The notes below the pieces were generated by a model. That model had not been told where the DNA came from. It saw only the letters and a program-made list of their open reading frames with translations, and searched no databases. Of a stretch of DNA of 64,000 nt, positions 27,157 to 35,374 are shown piece after piece. The DNA is from Streptomyces sp. SLBN-118. GTDB taxonomy: Bacteria > Actinomycetota > Actinomycetes > Streptomycetales > Streptomycetaceae. Numbering within the stretch: position 1 is the first letter of the stretch; every line of letters starts with the position of its first letter. A program made the translations under genes and the position numbers. Location: the NCBI RefSeq assembly GCF_006715635.1, contig NZ_VFNP01000002.1, positions 3,534,001 through 3,598,000 on the forward strand, written 5' to 3'.

Positions 27157-28557
27157 ATGGTCTCCGAGCAGCCTGCAGCGCAGGTCCTGGTCGCCTCGAA
27201 CCGCGGCCCGGTCACATACACGCTTCAACAGGACGGTTCACTGAACGCCCGCCGCGGCGGGGGCGGCGTGGTCTCCGGGTTGTCGGCGATCGACTCCGAG
27301 TCCGAGGCGCTGTGGGTGTGCGCCGCGCTCGGCGACGGCGACCGCGAGGCCGTACGTCGCGGGGTTGCCGAGCCCGGGGTGCGGATGCTCGACATCGACG
27401 CCGGGGTGTTCGCCGACGCGTACAACGGGATCGCGAACTCGGTGCTGTGGTTTGTCCACCACATGCTCTACCAGACGCCGCTGGAGCCGGTCTTCGACGC
27501 GGAGTTCCGCCGCCAGTGGGCCTCCTACGAGGCATACAACCGCGCCTTCGCCGATGCGCTGGCCGAGGCGGCAGCGCCGGGCGCCGCCGTTCTGGTGCAG
27601 GACTACCACCTGGCACTGGTGCCCCGCATGCTTCGCGCCCACCGCCCGGACCTGCGCATCGGGCACTTCTCGCACACGCCGTGGGCCCCCGTCGACTACT
27701 TCCGGATGCTGCCCGACGACATCGCGGCCCAGCTGCTCGGCGGCATCCTCGGCGCCGACCGGGCCGCGTTCCTCACCCGCCGCTGGGCACAGGCATTCAC
27801 CGACTGCTGCCACACCGTGCTGGGCCCCGGCATCCCCTCGGGCACCCGGATCGGGGTGCACGGTCTCGGCGCGGACGCGGACTTCCTGCGGGAGCGCGCG
27901 CACCGGCCCGATGTGGAGGAACGGCTGGCCGCGCTGCGCGAACAGGTCGGCCCCGGGCGCAAGACGATCGTGCGCGTGGACCGCACCGAGCTGTCCAAGA
28001 ACATCGTGCGCGGACTGCTGGCCTACCGGCACCTCCTGGACACGAGGCCCGAGTGGCGTGAGCGGGTCGTCCATGTCGCCTTCGCGTATCCCTCACGGCA
28101 GGATCTGGCCGTGTACCGCGACTACACGGCTCAGGTCCAGCGCGTCGCCGACGAGATCAACTCCACGTACGGGACGGCGACATGGAGCCCGGTCGTCCTC
28201 CATGTGAAGGACGACTTCGCCCGCTCCCTGGCCGCGTACCGCCTCGCCGACGTCGCGCTGGTCAACCCGATCCGGGACGGCATGAACCTGGTCGCCAAGG
28301 AGATCCCGGTCGTCTCGGACGACGGCTGCGCGCTGGTGCTGTCGCGCGAGGCGGGGGCGCACGAGGAGCTGGGCGAGGACGCGGTGCCGGTGAATCCGTA
28401 CGACGTGACGGGCACCGCCGACGCGCTGCACGAAGCGCTGTCCATGCCCCACGACGAACGGGCCGGGCGCACCAAGCGGCTGGCTGCTGCGGCGACCGCG
28501 CTGCCGCCGCAGCAGTGGTTCCTCGACCAGCTACAGGCGCTGCGCGAGGGCTCCTAG
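27157..28557 (+). CDS. otsA: Trehalose-6-phosphate synthase
   Basis: A 466-aa GT20 enzyme making trehalose-6-phosphate from UDP- or GDP-glucose and glucose-6-phosphate. Motifs: the N-terminal loop VASNRGPVTY and RRGGGGVVSGL, VQDYHLALVPRMLR, VDRTELSKNIVRGLLAYRHLL, and VNPIRDGMNLVAKE near the C-terminus. It lies 81 bases after gpgS. Its 3' end overlaps that of otsB by 27 bases in convergent orientation, so both transcripts share antisense ends. With OtsB it forms the two-step route to trehalose, used in desiccation and spore tolerance. Confidence 0.95.
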   Translation: MVSEQPAAQVLVASNRGPVTYTLQQDGSLNARRGGGGVVSGLSAIDSESEALWVCAALGDGDREAVRRGVAEPGVRMLDIDAGVFADAYNGIANSVLWFVHHMLYQTPLEPVFDAEFRRQWASYEAYNRAFADALAEAAAPGAAVLVQDYHLALVPRMLRAHRPDLRIGHFSHTPWAPVDYFRMLPDDIAAQLLGGILGADRAAFLTRRWAQAFTDCCHTVLGPGIPSGTRIGVHGLGADADFLRERAHRPDVEERLAALREQVGPGRKTIVRVDRTELSKNIVRGLLAYRHLLDTRPEWRERVVHVAFAYPSRQDLAVYRDYTAQVQRVADEINSTYGTATWSPVVLHVKDDFARSLAAYRLADVALVNPIRDGMNLVAKEIPVVSDDGCALVLSREAGAHEELGEDAVPVNPYDVTGTADALHEALSMPHDERAGRTKRLAAAATALPPQQWFLDQLQALREGS

Positions 28558-29379
28558 GAATTCGACGACGGCAGCGGGACCCGGCAGCAGCAGGTCCGCG
28601 CGGTCCGCGACCTCCGGCACCTCCGCGCTGCCGCTGCACACCAGCAGGCCGGGGATGCCGTCCGTGCGGAGCTTCTCCACGACGGCGAAGGCGGGCAGAT
28701 CGCCGAGGTCGTCCCCTGCGTACAGGACCGCGTCGGCGTCCATGTCGCGGATGTACTGGGCCAGTGCCACGCCCTTGTCGACGCCCGGCGGGCGCAGCTC
28801 CAGGACCATGCGGCCCGGCTCGACGATCAGTCCGTGCCGGGCGGCAAGCTCGCCGAGCGGACGGCGCAGGGCGTCGAAGGCCGCCTGCGGGTCGGCGGCG
28901 CGGCGCGTGTGGACCGCGACGGCCTGGCCCTTCTCCTCGATCCAGGCTCCCTGCCAGGCTCCGATGCCGTCGAGGAATCCGGGCAGTTCGGCACGCGCGG
29001 CTGCGACGCCGGGATGCGCGGCCGGGGTTTTGACCGTGCCGGTCGCGGCGTCCCAGCGCTCGGCGCCGTAATGGCCGAGGACCACGAGATGGTCCAGGCC
29101 GGGAACTCCGGCGAAGCCGCCGTAGCGTACGGCAACGCCCGCGGGGCGTCCGGTGATCACCGCGACGGACGCCACCCGTGGCGCGAGCGCGGCGAGCGCG
29201 GGAACGGCGCCGGGGTGGGCGCGCGCCTGTTCGGGGTCGGGCACGATCTCGGCGAGAGTGCCGTCGAAGTCGAGGCCGACGACGGTTTTGTGCGGCCGGT
29301 CGAGAATCGCGGCGAGACCGTCACGGCCGGCGGCGGTGGACGGCGTCGGCAGGGAATGCGCGTACGGGGAGCTGCCCAT
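28531..29379 (-). CDS. otsB: Trehalose-6-phosphate phosphatase
   Basis: A 282-aa HAD-type phosphatase. Motif I is VGLDFDGTLAEIVP (about residue 34), the T/S motif is VAVITGRPAG, the trehalose-specific segment is LEL-RPPGVDKG, and the metal-binding motif is VLYAGDDLGDLPAFA. It removes phosphate from trehalose-6-phosphate. Convergent with otsA and overlapping its last 27 bases. DUF3263 and sugar-binding protein genes are located upstream on the same strand, with a 10-base gap to the DUF3263 gene. Confidence 0.93.
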   Translation of the reverse strand: MGSSPYAHSLPTPSTAAGRDGLAAILDRPHKTVVGLDFDGTLAEIVPDPEQARAHPGAVPALAALAPRVASVAVITGRPAGVAVRYGGFAGVPGLDHLVVLGHYGAERWDAATGTVKTPAAHPGVAAARAELPGFLDGIGAWQGAWIEEKGQAVAVHTRRAADPQAAFDALRRPLGELAARHGLIVEPGRMVLELRPPGVDKGVALAQYIRDMDADAVLYAGDDLGDLPAFAVVEKLRTDGIPGLLVCSGSAEVPEVADRADLLLPGPAAVVEFLGALAQRL

Positions 29380-29388
29380 GCCCCGACC

Positions 29389-29625
29389 CTATCGGCGACT
29401 TCGCCTGTCGTCCCTGACTCGACGGAGCCGGTTGACCGTGACGGGGTCGTGGGCGAGGGCGCGCTCGTCGTCGATGAGGGCGTTGAGCAGCTGGTAGTAG
29501 CGGACCGGGGAGATGCCGAGCTGCTCCCTGATGGCGCGCTCCTTGGCGCCAGGTCCCGGCCAGGAGCGGTGCTCCATGGCCAGAACGGCGCGGTCGCGCT
29601 CGGAGAGCGTCTGGTCGTCGGTCAT
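29389..29625 (-). CDS. DUF3263 domain protein
   Basis: A 78-aa protein (MTDDQTLSERDRAVLAMEHRSWPGPGAKERAIREQLGISPVRYYQLLNALIDD...), the whole of which is a DUF3263 domain. Its helices resemble a helix-turn-helix of sigma-factor region 4 type (AKERAIREQLGISPVRYYQLLN), so it may bind DNA. It is widespread in actinobacteria and usually near otsB, as here, just 10 bases upstream. No experimental function known to me. Confidence 0.85.
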   Translation of the reverse strand: MTDDQTLSERDRAVLAMEHRSWPGPGAKERAIREQLGISPVRYYQLLNALIDDERALAHDPVTVNRLRRVRDDRRSRR

Positions 29626-29662
29626 ACGATCCAACCTATCGGCGGCCGGTCGAGGGGTGTGA

Positions 29663-30934
29663 CTACTCGGCGTTCTGGGCGGCGGAGGCGGCGCGGCCGA
29701 TGCGGCCGAGGACGGACGCCGGGTTGGCGCCGGGCTCCACCGCCTTGCCGATGTTCTTCTTGATGTTCTCGCTCACCGCCGCCCACGAGGTCTTGCCGAC
29801 CGGTGGAAGCACCGAGGTGGGAAGCTCTTCCAGAAACTCCTTGAGCTCCCTGTGCTCGGGGTCCGCGGCCATCGCCTCGGAGGCGGAGACCGTCACAGGC
29901 AACAGGTCGTTCTGGCCCGCGAAGTCGAGGACGTTCTTGTCGCTGAACACGAAGTCCAGGAACTTGCCGATCTCGACGCGGTGGCCGTTCTCCTTGAAGC
30001 CCATGATCCAGTCGGCGACGCCCATCGCGGCCTTCGCCTTGCCGCTGGTACCGGGCAGCGCCACCTTGCCGACGTCGACTCCGGCCTTCTCGGCCTCCTG
30101 CATCAGGGAGGGGTGGCCGTTGAGCATGCCGACCTCCCCGCGCGTGAAGGCGGCGAAGGCGTCCTTGCGGTTCAGCTTGCCGGGGGCGACCGGTCCGGTG
30201 AGCTTCTTGTCGACCAGCTTCGTCTTCAGCCAGGTGAAGGTGGCGATGTTCTGTTCGGAGTCGATGGAGTAGTTGCCGACGGTGTCGGTGTACCCGTCAC
30301 CGCCGCTCAGCAGCCACATCATGGTCTCGGCCTGGGCCTCCTCCGGCCCCAGCGGCAGCGCGAAGGGGTACTTCGCGTCCGTGTTGTCCTTCAGCTTCTC
30401 CGCGTCCTCGACGAGGTCGTCCCAGGTCTTGGGGTCGTTCTTGATCCCGGCCTCTTTGAAGAGCTTCTTGTTGTAGAAGAGCAGCCGGGTCGAGGCGACG
30501 AACGGCAGTCCGTACTGCACGCGCTTCATCTCACCGGCGTCGGTGAGCGGGCGGAGGAAGTTGGACTGCACGGGTATGGAGAGCAACTGGTCGGCGGAGT
30601 ACAGCTTGTCGGCCGCGGCGAAGTCGGCGTACGCGCCGATCTGGGCGATGTCGGGGGCCTTGCCGGCCTTGACCATCTCGCCGACCTTGCGGTCGATGTC
30701 GTTCCAGGACTCGATCCGGACGTCGATCTTGATACCGGGGTTCGTCCTCTCGAACTCGGCGGCGAGGTCGGCCCAGTACTTCTTGCTGCTCTGGCCGCCG
30801 GACACGTCGTAGTCCGCCGCGACCAGTTCGAGGGTGACATCGCCGGAACCGCTGGTGGTGCCACAGCCCGTCAGGGCCACCGTCATTCCCAGTGCGGCGA
30901 CTGCCGCGGTCAGACCCAAGAAGCGCTGATGCAC
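29663..30934 (-). CDS. Sugar ABC-transporter substrate-binding lipoprotein (orphan)
   Basis: A 423-aa family 1 solute-binding protein. It starts at GTG 30934 with VHQRFLGLTAAVAALGMTVALTGC; the lipobox is LTGC. Typical features: KYWADLAAEFERTNPGIKIDVRIESWNDIDRKVGEMV and the sugar-site hinge FVASTRLLFYNKKLFKEAGI. It should sit on the outer face of the membrane and capture an oligosaccharide or amino sugar. No permease genes flank it, so it must work with permeases elsewhere and probably MsiK. A DasR-like site lies in the divergent region shared with the SIS gene, suggesting GlcNAc or chito-oligosaccharide control. Confidence 0.88.
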   Translation of the reverse strand: MHQRFLGLTAAVAALGMTVALTGCGTTSGSGDVTLELVAADYDVSGGQSSKKYWADLAAEFERTNPGIKIDVRIESWNDIDRKVGEMVKAGKAPDIAQIGAYADFAAADKLYSADQLLSIPVQSNFLRPLTDAGEMKRVQYGLPFVASTRLLFYNKKLFKEAGIKNDPKTWDDLVEDAEKLKDNTDAKYPFALPLGPEEAQAETMMWLLSGGDGYTDTVGNYSIDSEQNIATFTWLKTKLVDKKLTGPVAPGKLNRKDAFAAFTRGEVGMLNGHPSLMQEAEKAGVDVGKVALPGTSGKAKAAMGVADWIMGFKENGHRVEIGKFLDFVFSDKNVLDFAGQNDLLPVTVSASEAMAADPEHRELKEFLEELPTSVLPPVGKTSWAAVSENIKKNIGKAVEPGANPASVLGRIGRAASAAQNAE

Positions 30935-31037
30935 AGCTCTTCCCCCCACCCTCTGCTGATTGGTTGCCCGTCTTGTCCCAGTCGGTCCCTCGCGACGTCC
31001 TGTGAGATGAGCTGCGATTTTCCATGAACCCGAGGTA

Positions 31038-31053
31038 TGAGGTCTACTCCAAT
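31038..31053. promoter_or_regulatory. DasR (dre) site between the sugar-binding and SIS genes
   Basis: Minus-strand reading attggagtagacctca keeps the tgg..tagacc core of the DasR consensus. It lies 104 bases from the binding-protein start and 140 bases from the SIS-gene start, in the divergent promoter region, so one repressor could control both. Confidence 0.65.
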
Positions 31054-31192
31054 CGGTATCGCTTCCGCAACGTCTGCGCCAAGGGTTCTGCGGCATTGCC
31101 CGGGCACGCCGCGGACTGCTAAGCACGTCCCTTGGCACGAAGTGGTCGATGCCGGTCCCGAGTTACGCGTACGTCGCGAGGAGCCCTGTCGC

Positions 31193-32086
31193 ATGTCCCG
31201 TACCGCAGCAGAGATTGCCACCCAGCCCGCCTGCTGGCGCCGAGCGGCGAAGGCCGCGGCCGCCTTCCCGGGACTGCCACAGCCGGGCGAGCGGGTCGCC
31301 GTCACCGGGTGCGGTACATCCTGGTTCATGGCGATCGCGTACGCGGCGCTGCGGGAGGCGGCGAGGCTGGGTGAGACCGACGCGTTCGCCTCCTCGGAGT
31401 TCCCGGCGGGACGCTCCTACGACCGAGTCGTCGCGATCACCCGCTCGGGCACGACGACGGAGGTCCTGGACCTGCTGACCGCGCTGCGCGGCAAGGTCCC
31501 GACGCTGGCCCTGACCGCGGACCCCCACACCCCGGTCATGGAGGCGGCGGACGAGGTGGCGGTGCTGGACTGGGCGGACGAGGAGTCGGTCGTCCAGACC
31601 CGTTTCGCCACGACGGCGCTCGCCTTTCTGCGGGCGGGTCTGGGTGACGTCCCCGGCGTGAAGTCGGTCACCGAGGCGGCGGTCGACGCGGAACTGGCGA
31701 TCACCGAACCGCTGCCGGAGGCGGTCGTGGGCGCGGAGCAGTGGACGTTCCTGGGCCGCGGCTGGACGTACGGGCTGGCACTGGAGGCGGGCCTGAAGAT
31801 GCGCGAGGCGGCGGGCGCGTGGACCGAGTCGTACCCCGCGATGGAATACCGCCACGGCCCGATCTCGATCACCGGCCCCGGTCGCGTGACCTGGGTCTTC
31901 GGCCCGCTCCCCGATGGCCTCTCGGTCGACGTGGCCCGAGTGGGAGGCACGCTGGTGGCGCGCCGGGAGACCGACCCGCTGGCTGACCTGATCCGCGCGC
32001 AGCGGCTGGCGGTGACACTTGCGGAGTCGAAGGGCTTCGACCCTGACCGGCCGAGGAACCTGACGCGCAGCGTGATTCTGGGCTGA
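31193..32086 (+). CDS. SIS-domain sugar-phosphate isomerase/deaminase
   Basis: A 297-aa protein with two SIS domains. The first contains VAVTGCGTSWFMAIAYAALREAA and VVAITRSGTTTEVLDLL; the second WTFLGRGWTYGLALEAGLKMREAAG...MEYRHGP. This is the GlmS-C/AgaS arrangement, including the conserved EYRHGP active-site loop. It is probably a glucosamine-6-phosphate deaminase (NagB-II-like) or ketose/aldose isomerase. The neighbours nagK and nagA supply GlcN-6-phosphate, so the deaminase role fits. Start: the ATG at 31193 with GAGGAG upstream; longer upstream frame is not conserved. Followed after about 100 bases by nagK with its own dre site. Confidence 0.82.
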   Translation: MSRTAAEIATQPACWRRAAKAAAAFPGLPQPGERVAVTGCGTSWFMAIAYAALREAARLGETDAFASSEFPAGRSYDRVVAITRSGTTTEVLDLLTALRGKVPTLALTADPHTPVMEAADEVAVLDWADEESVVQTRFATTALAFLRAGLGDVPGVKSVTEAAVDAELAITEPLPEAVVGAEQWTFLGRGWTYGLALEAGLKMREAAGAWTESYPAMEYRHGPISITGPGRVTWVFGPLPDGLSVDVARVGGTLVARRETDPLADLIRAQRLAVTLAESKGFDPDRPRNLTRSVILG

Positions 32087-32145
32087 GGGGCGGGGTGGGG
32101 GAAAAACCGTTCCGCCGTTTGTATGGGCACGCAACAATCCGACGT

Positions 32146-32161
32146 AGTGGACTAGACCTTT
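32146..32161 (+). promoter_or_regulatory. DasR (dre) site upstream of nagK-nagA
   Basis: agtggactagaccttt matches the DasR consensus at a.tgg.ctagacc..t and lies 27 bases before the nagK start. DasR control of nagKA is established in S. coelicolor; GlcN-6-phosphate or GlcNAc-6-phosphate releases the repressor. Confidence 0.85.
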
Positions 32162-32187
32162 CCCCCGTCCCGCGCCAAACTGTCCAC

Positions 32188-33123
32188 GTGAGACACGTCA
32201 TCGCCCTCGATGTGGGCGGCACCGGCATGAAGGCCGCCCTCGTAGGCGCCGACGGCACCCTGCTGTACGAGGCCCGTCGCGCCACCGCGCGTGAGCGCGG
32301 GCCCGACGCCGTCGTCGAGTCCATCCTCGGCTTCGCCGGCGAGCTGCGCGCGTACGGCGCCGAGCACCTCGGCCACAGCGCCCTCGCCGCCGGTGTCGCC
32401 GTGCCCGGCATCGTCGACGCCGAGAACGGGATCGCCGTGTACGCCGCCAACCTCGGGTGGCGCGACGTACCCCTGCGCGACCTCCTGCGCGAACGCCTCT
32501 GCGCCCCCGTCGCCCTGGGGCACGATGTCCGTACCGGCGGCCTCGCCGAGGGGCGGATCGGCGCAGGCAAGGGCGCCGACCGGTTTCTGTTCGTGCCGCT
32601 CGGCACCGGGATCGCCGGAGCCATCGGCATCGCGGGGCAGATCGAGGCCGGGGCCCACGGATACGCCGGGGAGATCGGGCACATCGTCGTCCGCCCCGAC
32701 GGACCCGCCTGCGGCTGCGGCCAGCGCGGCTGTCTGGAGACCCTCGCCTCCGCCGCCGCGGTGACCCGCGCATGGGCGAGAGCGAGCGGCGACCCGGACG
32801 CCGACGCCGCCGACTGCGCGAAAGCCGTCGAGTCCGGCGACGCCCGCGCCCGGGAGGTCTGGCTCGACGCCGTCGACGCGCTCGCCGCCGGGCTCGTCAC
32901 CGCGCTCACCCTGCTGGACCCCCGCACCCTGATCATCGGTGGCGGACTCGCCGAGGCGGGGGAAACCTTGTTCACACCACTGCGGGCCGCGGTCGAGGAG
33001 CGCGTCACGTTCCAGAAACTGCCCGCCATCGTCCCTGCAGCCCTCGGGGACACCGCCGGATGCCTCGGCGCGGGGCTGCTCGCCTGGGATCTGCTCGCCA
33101 CCGACTCGGAGGTAACCGCCTAA
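32188..33123 (+). CDS. nagK: ROK-family N-acetylglucosamine kinase
   Basis: A 311-aa ROK sugar kinase starting at GTG 32188 (VRHVIALDVGGTGMKAALVGADG, the ATP phosphate-1 loop). The ROK zinc motif is CGCGQRGCLETL (about residue 172) and the adenosine region is TLIIGGGLAEAGE. It phosphorylates GlcNAc (or glucose) at C6. Its TAA stop overlaps the nagA ATG by one base (TAATG), so the two are translationally coupled. The pairing with nagA and the upstream dre site favour GlcNAc as the substrate over glucose. Confidence 0.85.
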   Translation: MRHVIALDVGGTGMKAALVGADGTLLYEARRATARERGPDAVVESILGFAGELRAYGAEHLGHSALAAGVAVPGIVDAENGIAVYAANLGWRDVPLRDLLRERLCAPVALGHDVRTGGLAEGRIGAGKGADRFLFVPLGTGIAGAIGIAGQIEAGAHGYAGEIGHIVVRPDGPACGCGQRGCLETLASAAAVTRAWARASGDPDADAADCAKAVESGDARAREVWLDAVDALAAGLVTALTLLDPRTLIIGGGLAEAGETLFTPLRAAVEERVTFQKLPAIVPAALGDTAGCLGAGLLAWDLLATDSEVTA

Positions 33124-34268
33124 TGGCCGACCGCATGGTTCTCACGGGCGCCCGGGTGGTGCTGCCGACCGGGATCGTCGAGAACGGACGGGTGATCGTC
33201 GAGGGCACGAGGATCACCGGCGCCGCCGGTGCCGACACGCCTGCCCTCGACCTCACCGGTCACTGGGTCGTGCCCGGCTTCGTCGACATCCACAACCACG
33301 GCGGCGGCGGCGCCTCCTTCACCTCCGGCAGCGCCGAGGACGTTCTCACCGGCGTACGGACCCACCGCGACCACGGCACGACCACCCTCGTCGCCTCCAC
33401 CGTCACCGGCGAGATGGACTTCCTCGCCCACCGCGCGGGCTTCCTGTCCGAGCTGGTCGAGCAGGGCGACCTCGCGGGCATCCACTTCGAGGGCCCCTTC
33501 ATCTCGCCGTGCCGCAAGGGCGCGCACAGCGAGGAGCTGTTGCGCGACCCCGACCCGGCGGAGGTGCGCAAGCTGATCGACGCGGCCCGCGGTACGGCGA
33601 AGATGGTCACCCTCGCCACCGAACTCCCCGGCGGCATCGACTCCGTACGCCTCCTCGCCGAGCACGGCGTGATCGCCGCGATCGGCCACACGGACGCGAC
33701 GTACGAGCAGACCGTCGAGGCCGTCGAGGCCGGCGCGACCGTGGCAACGCACCTGTTCAACGCGATGCCCGGCCTCGGTCACCGCGCGCCGGGACCGATC
33801 GCCGCGCTCCTGGAGGACGATCGGATCACCGTCGAGCTCATCAACGACGGCACGCATCTGCACCCCGCCGCACTCGAACTCGCCTTCCACCGCGCGGGCG
33901 CGGCCCGTGTCGCCTTCATCACCGACGCCATGGACGCGGCGGGCTTCGGCGACGGCCGCTACCAGCTCGGTCCGCTGGAGGTCGAGGTCACGGGAGGGGT
34001 CGCCCGGCTGGTGGAGGGCGGGTCCATCGCGGGCTCGACGCTCACGCTGGACACGGCGTTCAGGCGCGCGGCCACCATCGACCGGCTGCCCGTGGAGGAC
34101 GTCGTCCGTGCCATCTCGGCCAATCCCGCCAGGCTCCTGGGCGTGTACGACACGGTCGGCTCGCTGGAGGCGGGCAAGGACGCCGACCTGGTGGTCCTCG
34201 ACGCAGAGTTCATGCTGAAAGGCGTGATGCGCAAGGGCGAATGGGTGATTGCGCCGCACCCAGGGTGA
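33123..34268 (+). CDS. nagA: N-acetylglucosamine-6-phosphate deacetylase
   Basis: A 381-aa amidohydrolase-fold metalloenzyme releasing acetate from GlcNAc-6-phosphate. Visible: VPGFVDIHNHGGGGASF (HxH metal motif; streptomycete NagA keeps HNH), IHFEGPFISPCRKGAH (metal-binding Glu), AIGHTDATYEQ and THLFNAMPGLGHR (metal His residues), and the catalytic Asp in FITDAMDAAG. It is coupled to nagK by a one-base overlap and followed by a terminator. Together with the SIS protein it gives a complete route GlcNAc to fructose-6-phosphate. Confidence 0.95.
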   Translation: MADRMVLTGARVVLPTGIVENGRVIVEGTRITGAAGADTPALDLTGHWVVPGFVDIHNHGGGGASFTSGSAEDVLTGVRTHRDHGTTTLVASTVTGEMDFLAHRAGFLSELVEQGDLAGIHFEGPFISPCRKGAHSEELLRDPDPAEVRKLIDAARGTAKMVTLATELPGGIDSVRLLAEHGVIAAIGHTDATYEQTVEAVEAGATVATHLFNAMPGLGHRAPGPIAALLEDDRITVELINDGTHLHPAALELAFHRAGAARVAFITDAMDAAGFGDGRYQLGPLEVEVTGGVARLVEGGSIAGSTLTLDTAFRRAATIDRLPVEDVVRAISANPARLLGVYDTVGSLEAGKDADLVVLDAEFMLKGVMRKGEWVIAPHPG

Positions 34269-34289
34269 TTTCTGCGCAAGTCACTCACG

Positions 34290-34319
34290 GCGGTTGGCCC
34301 GGGGGTCTGGGCCAACCGC
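34290..34319. terminator. Terminator after nagA
   Basis: An 11-bp perfect stem (gcggttggccc / gggccaaccgc) with an 8-base loop, 22 bases after the nagA stop. It separates nagKA from the PfkB gene. Confidence 0.85.
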
Positions 34320-34384
34320 TATCCGTTTGGCATGATCAGAGCCCGTACGAGCACGGCAAGCGCGTTCTGTGGGGGTGTGTGCGG

Positions 34385-35311
34385 GTGATCCTGACGGTCA
34401 CGCTCAACACCGCACTGGACATCACCTACCGCGTCCCTGCGCTGACGCCGCACGCAAGCCACCGCGTCACAGAAGTCCGCGAACGCCCGGGCGGCAAGGG
34501 CATCAACGTGGCCCGCGTCCTGTCCGCGCTGGGTCACGAGAGTGTGGTCACCGGCTTCGCGGGCGGGCCCGCCGGAGCCGTACTGCGCGACCTGCTGGCC
34601 CCGCTGGCACCGCACGACGCGCTCGTCCCCATCGCCGGGACCACCCGCCGCACGATCGCCGTCGTCGACGACGCGACCGGCGACACGACCCAGCTGAACG
34701 AGCCGGGCCCCACCGTCACCGCCCAGGAATGGGCGACGTTCCTCATCTCCTACGACTCCCTACTGCGGGGCGCCGACGCCGTCGCCCTGTGCGGAAGCCT
34801 GCCGCCCGGCATCCATGTGGGCGCGTACGCCGAACTGATCCGGCGGGCCCGCGCCGCCGGCGTTCCCGTACTCCTGGACACCAGCGGCGAACCGCTGCGC
34901 CGCGGCATCGCCGCCCGCCCCGACCTCGTCAAACCCAACGCCGACGAGCTCGCCGAGCTCACCGGATCCCGCGAACCGCTGCGCGCCACCCGCGACGCCC
35001 GTCGCCGGGGCGCGCACACCGTCGTCGCCTCGCTCGGCCCCGACGGTGTCCTCGCGGCCACCGCGGACGGCGTCTGGCAGGCGACCCCGCCCGCGCCGGT
35101 GAAGGGCAACCCGACGGGCGCGGGCGACTCGGCGGTGGCCGGGCTGCTCTCCGGCCTCGTGGAGGCACTCCCGTGGCCGGATCGCCTCGCCCGCGCGGTG
35201 GCGCTGTCGGCGGCGGCCGTACTGGCCCCGGCGGCAGGCGAGTTCGACGCCGCTGCCTACGAGAATCTGCTGCCGCACATCGCGGTGACCGAGCGCGCGG
35301 CCGTGGCGTGA
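34385..35311 (+). CDS. PfkB-family sugar kinase (1-phosphofructokinase/tagatose-6-phosphate kinase type)
   Basis: A 308-aa ribokinase-fold kinase starting at a GTG (VILTVTLNTALDITYRV). The first PfkB signature is ERPGGKGINVARVLSALG and the second, with the catalytic Asp, is VKGNPTGAGDSAVAGLL; LCGSLPPGI is the substrate loop. Members phosphorylate fructose-1-phosphate or tagatose-6-phosphate. The next gene encodes a class II aldolase of the tagatose/ketose-bisphosphate group, so together they would turn a ketohexose phosphate into triose phosphates. Another GTG six bases upstream (34379) is equally possible. It has its own transcription unit after the nagA terminator. Confidence 0.85.
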   Translation: MILTVTLNTALDITYRVPALTPHASHRVTEVRERPGGKGINVARVLSALGHESVVTGFAGGPAGAVLRDLLAPLAPHDALVPIAGTTRRTIAVVDDATGDTTQLNEPGPTVTAQEWATFLISYDSLLRGADAVALCGSLPPGIHVGAYAELIRRARAAGVPVLLDTSGEPLRRGIAARPDLVKPNADELAELTGSREPLRATRDARRRGAHTVVASLGPDGVLAATADGVWQATPPAPVKGNPTGAGDSAVAGLLSGLVEALPWPDRLARAVALSAAAVLAPAAGEFDAAAYENLLPHIAVTERAAVA

Positions 35312-35374
35312 AAGGCGTGAAAGCCCACAGCAAGCGCACAATCGGGCCCAGCCGCCCGGGAATTGGGATGCACC

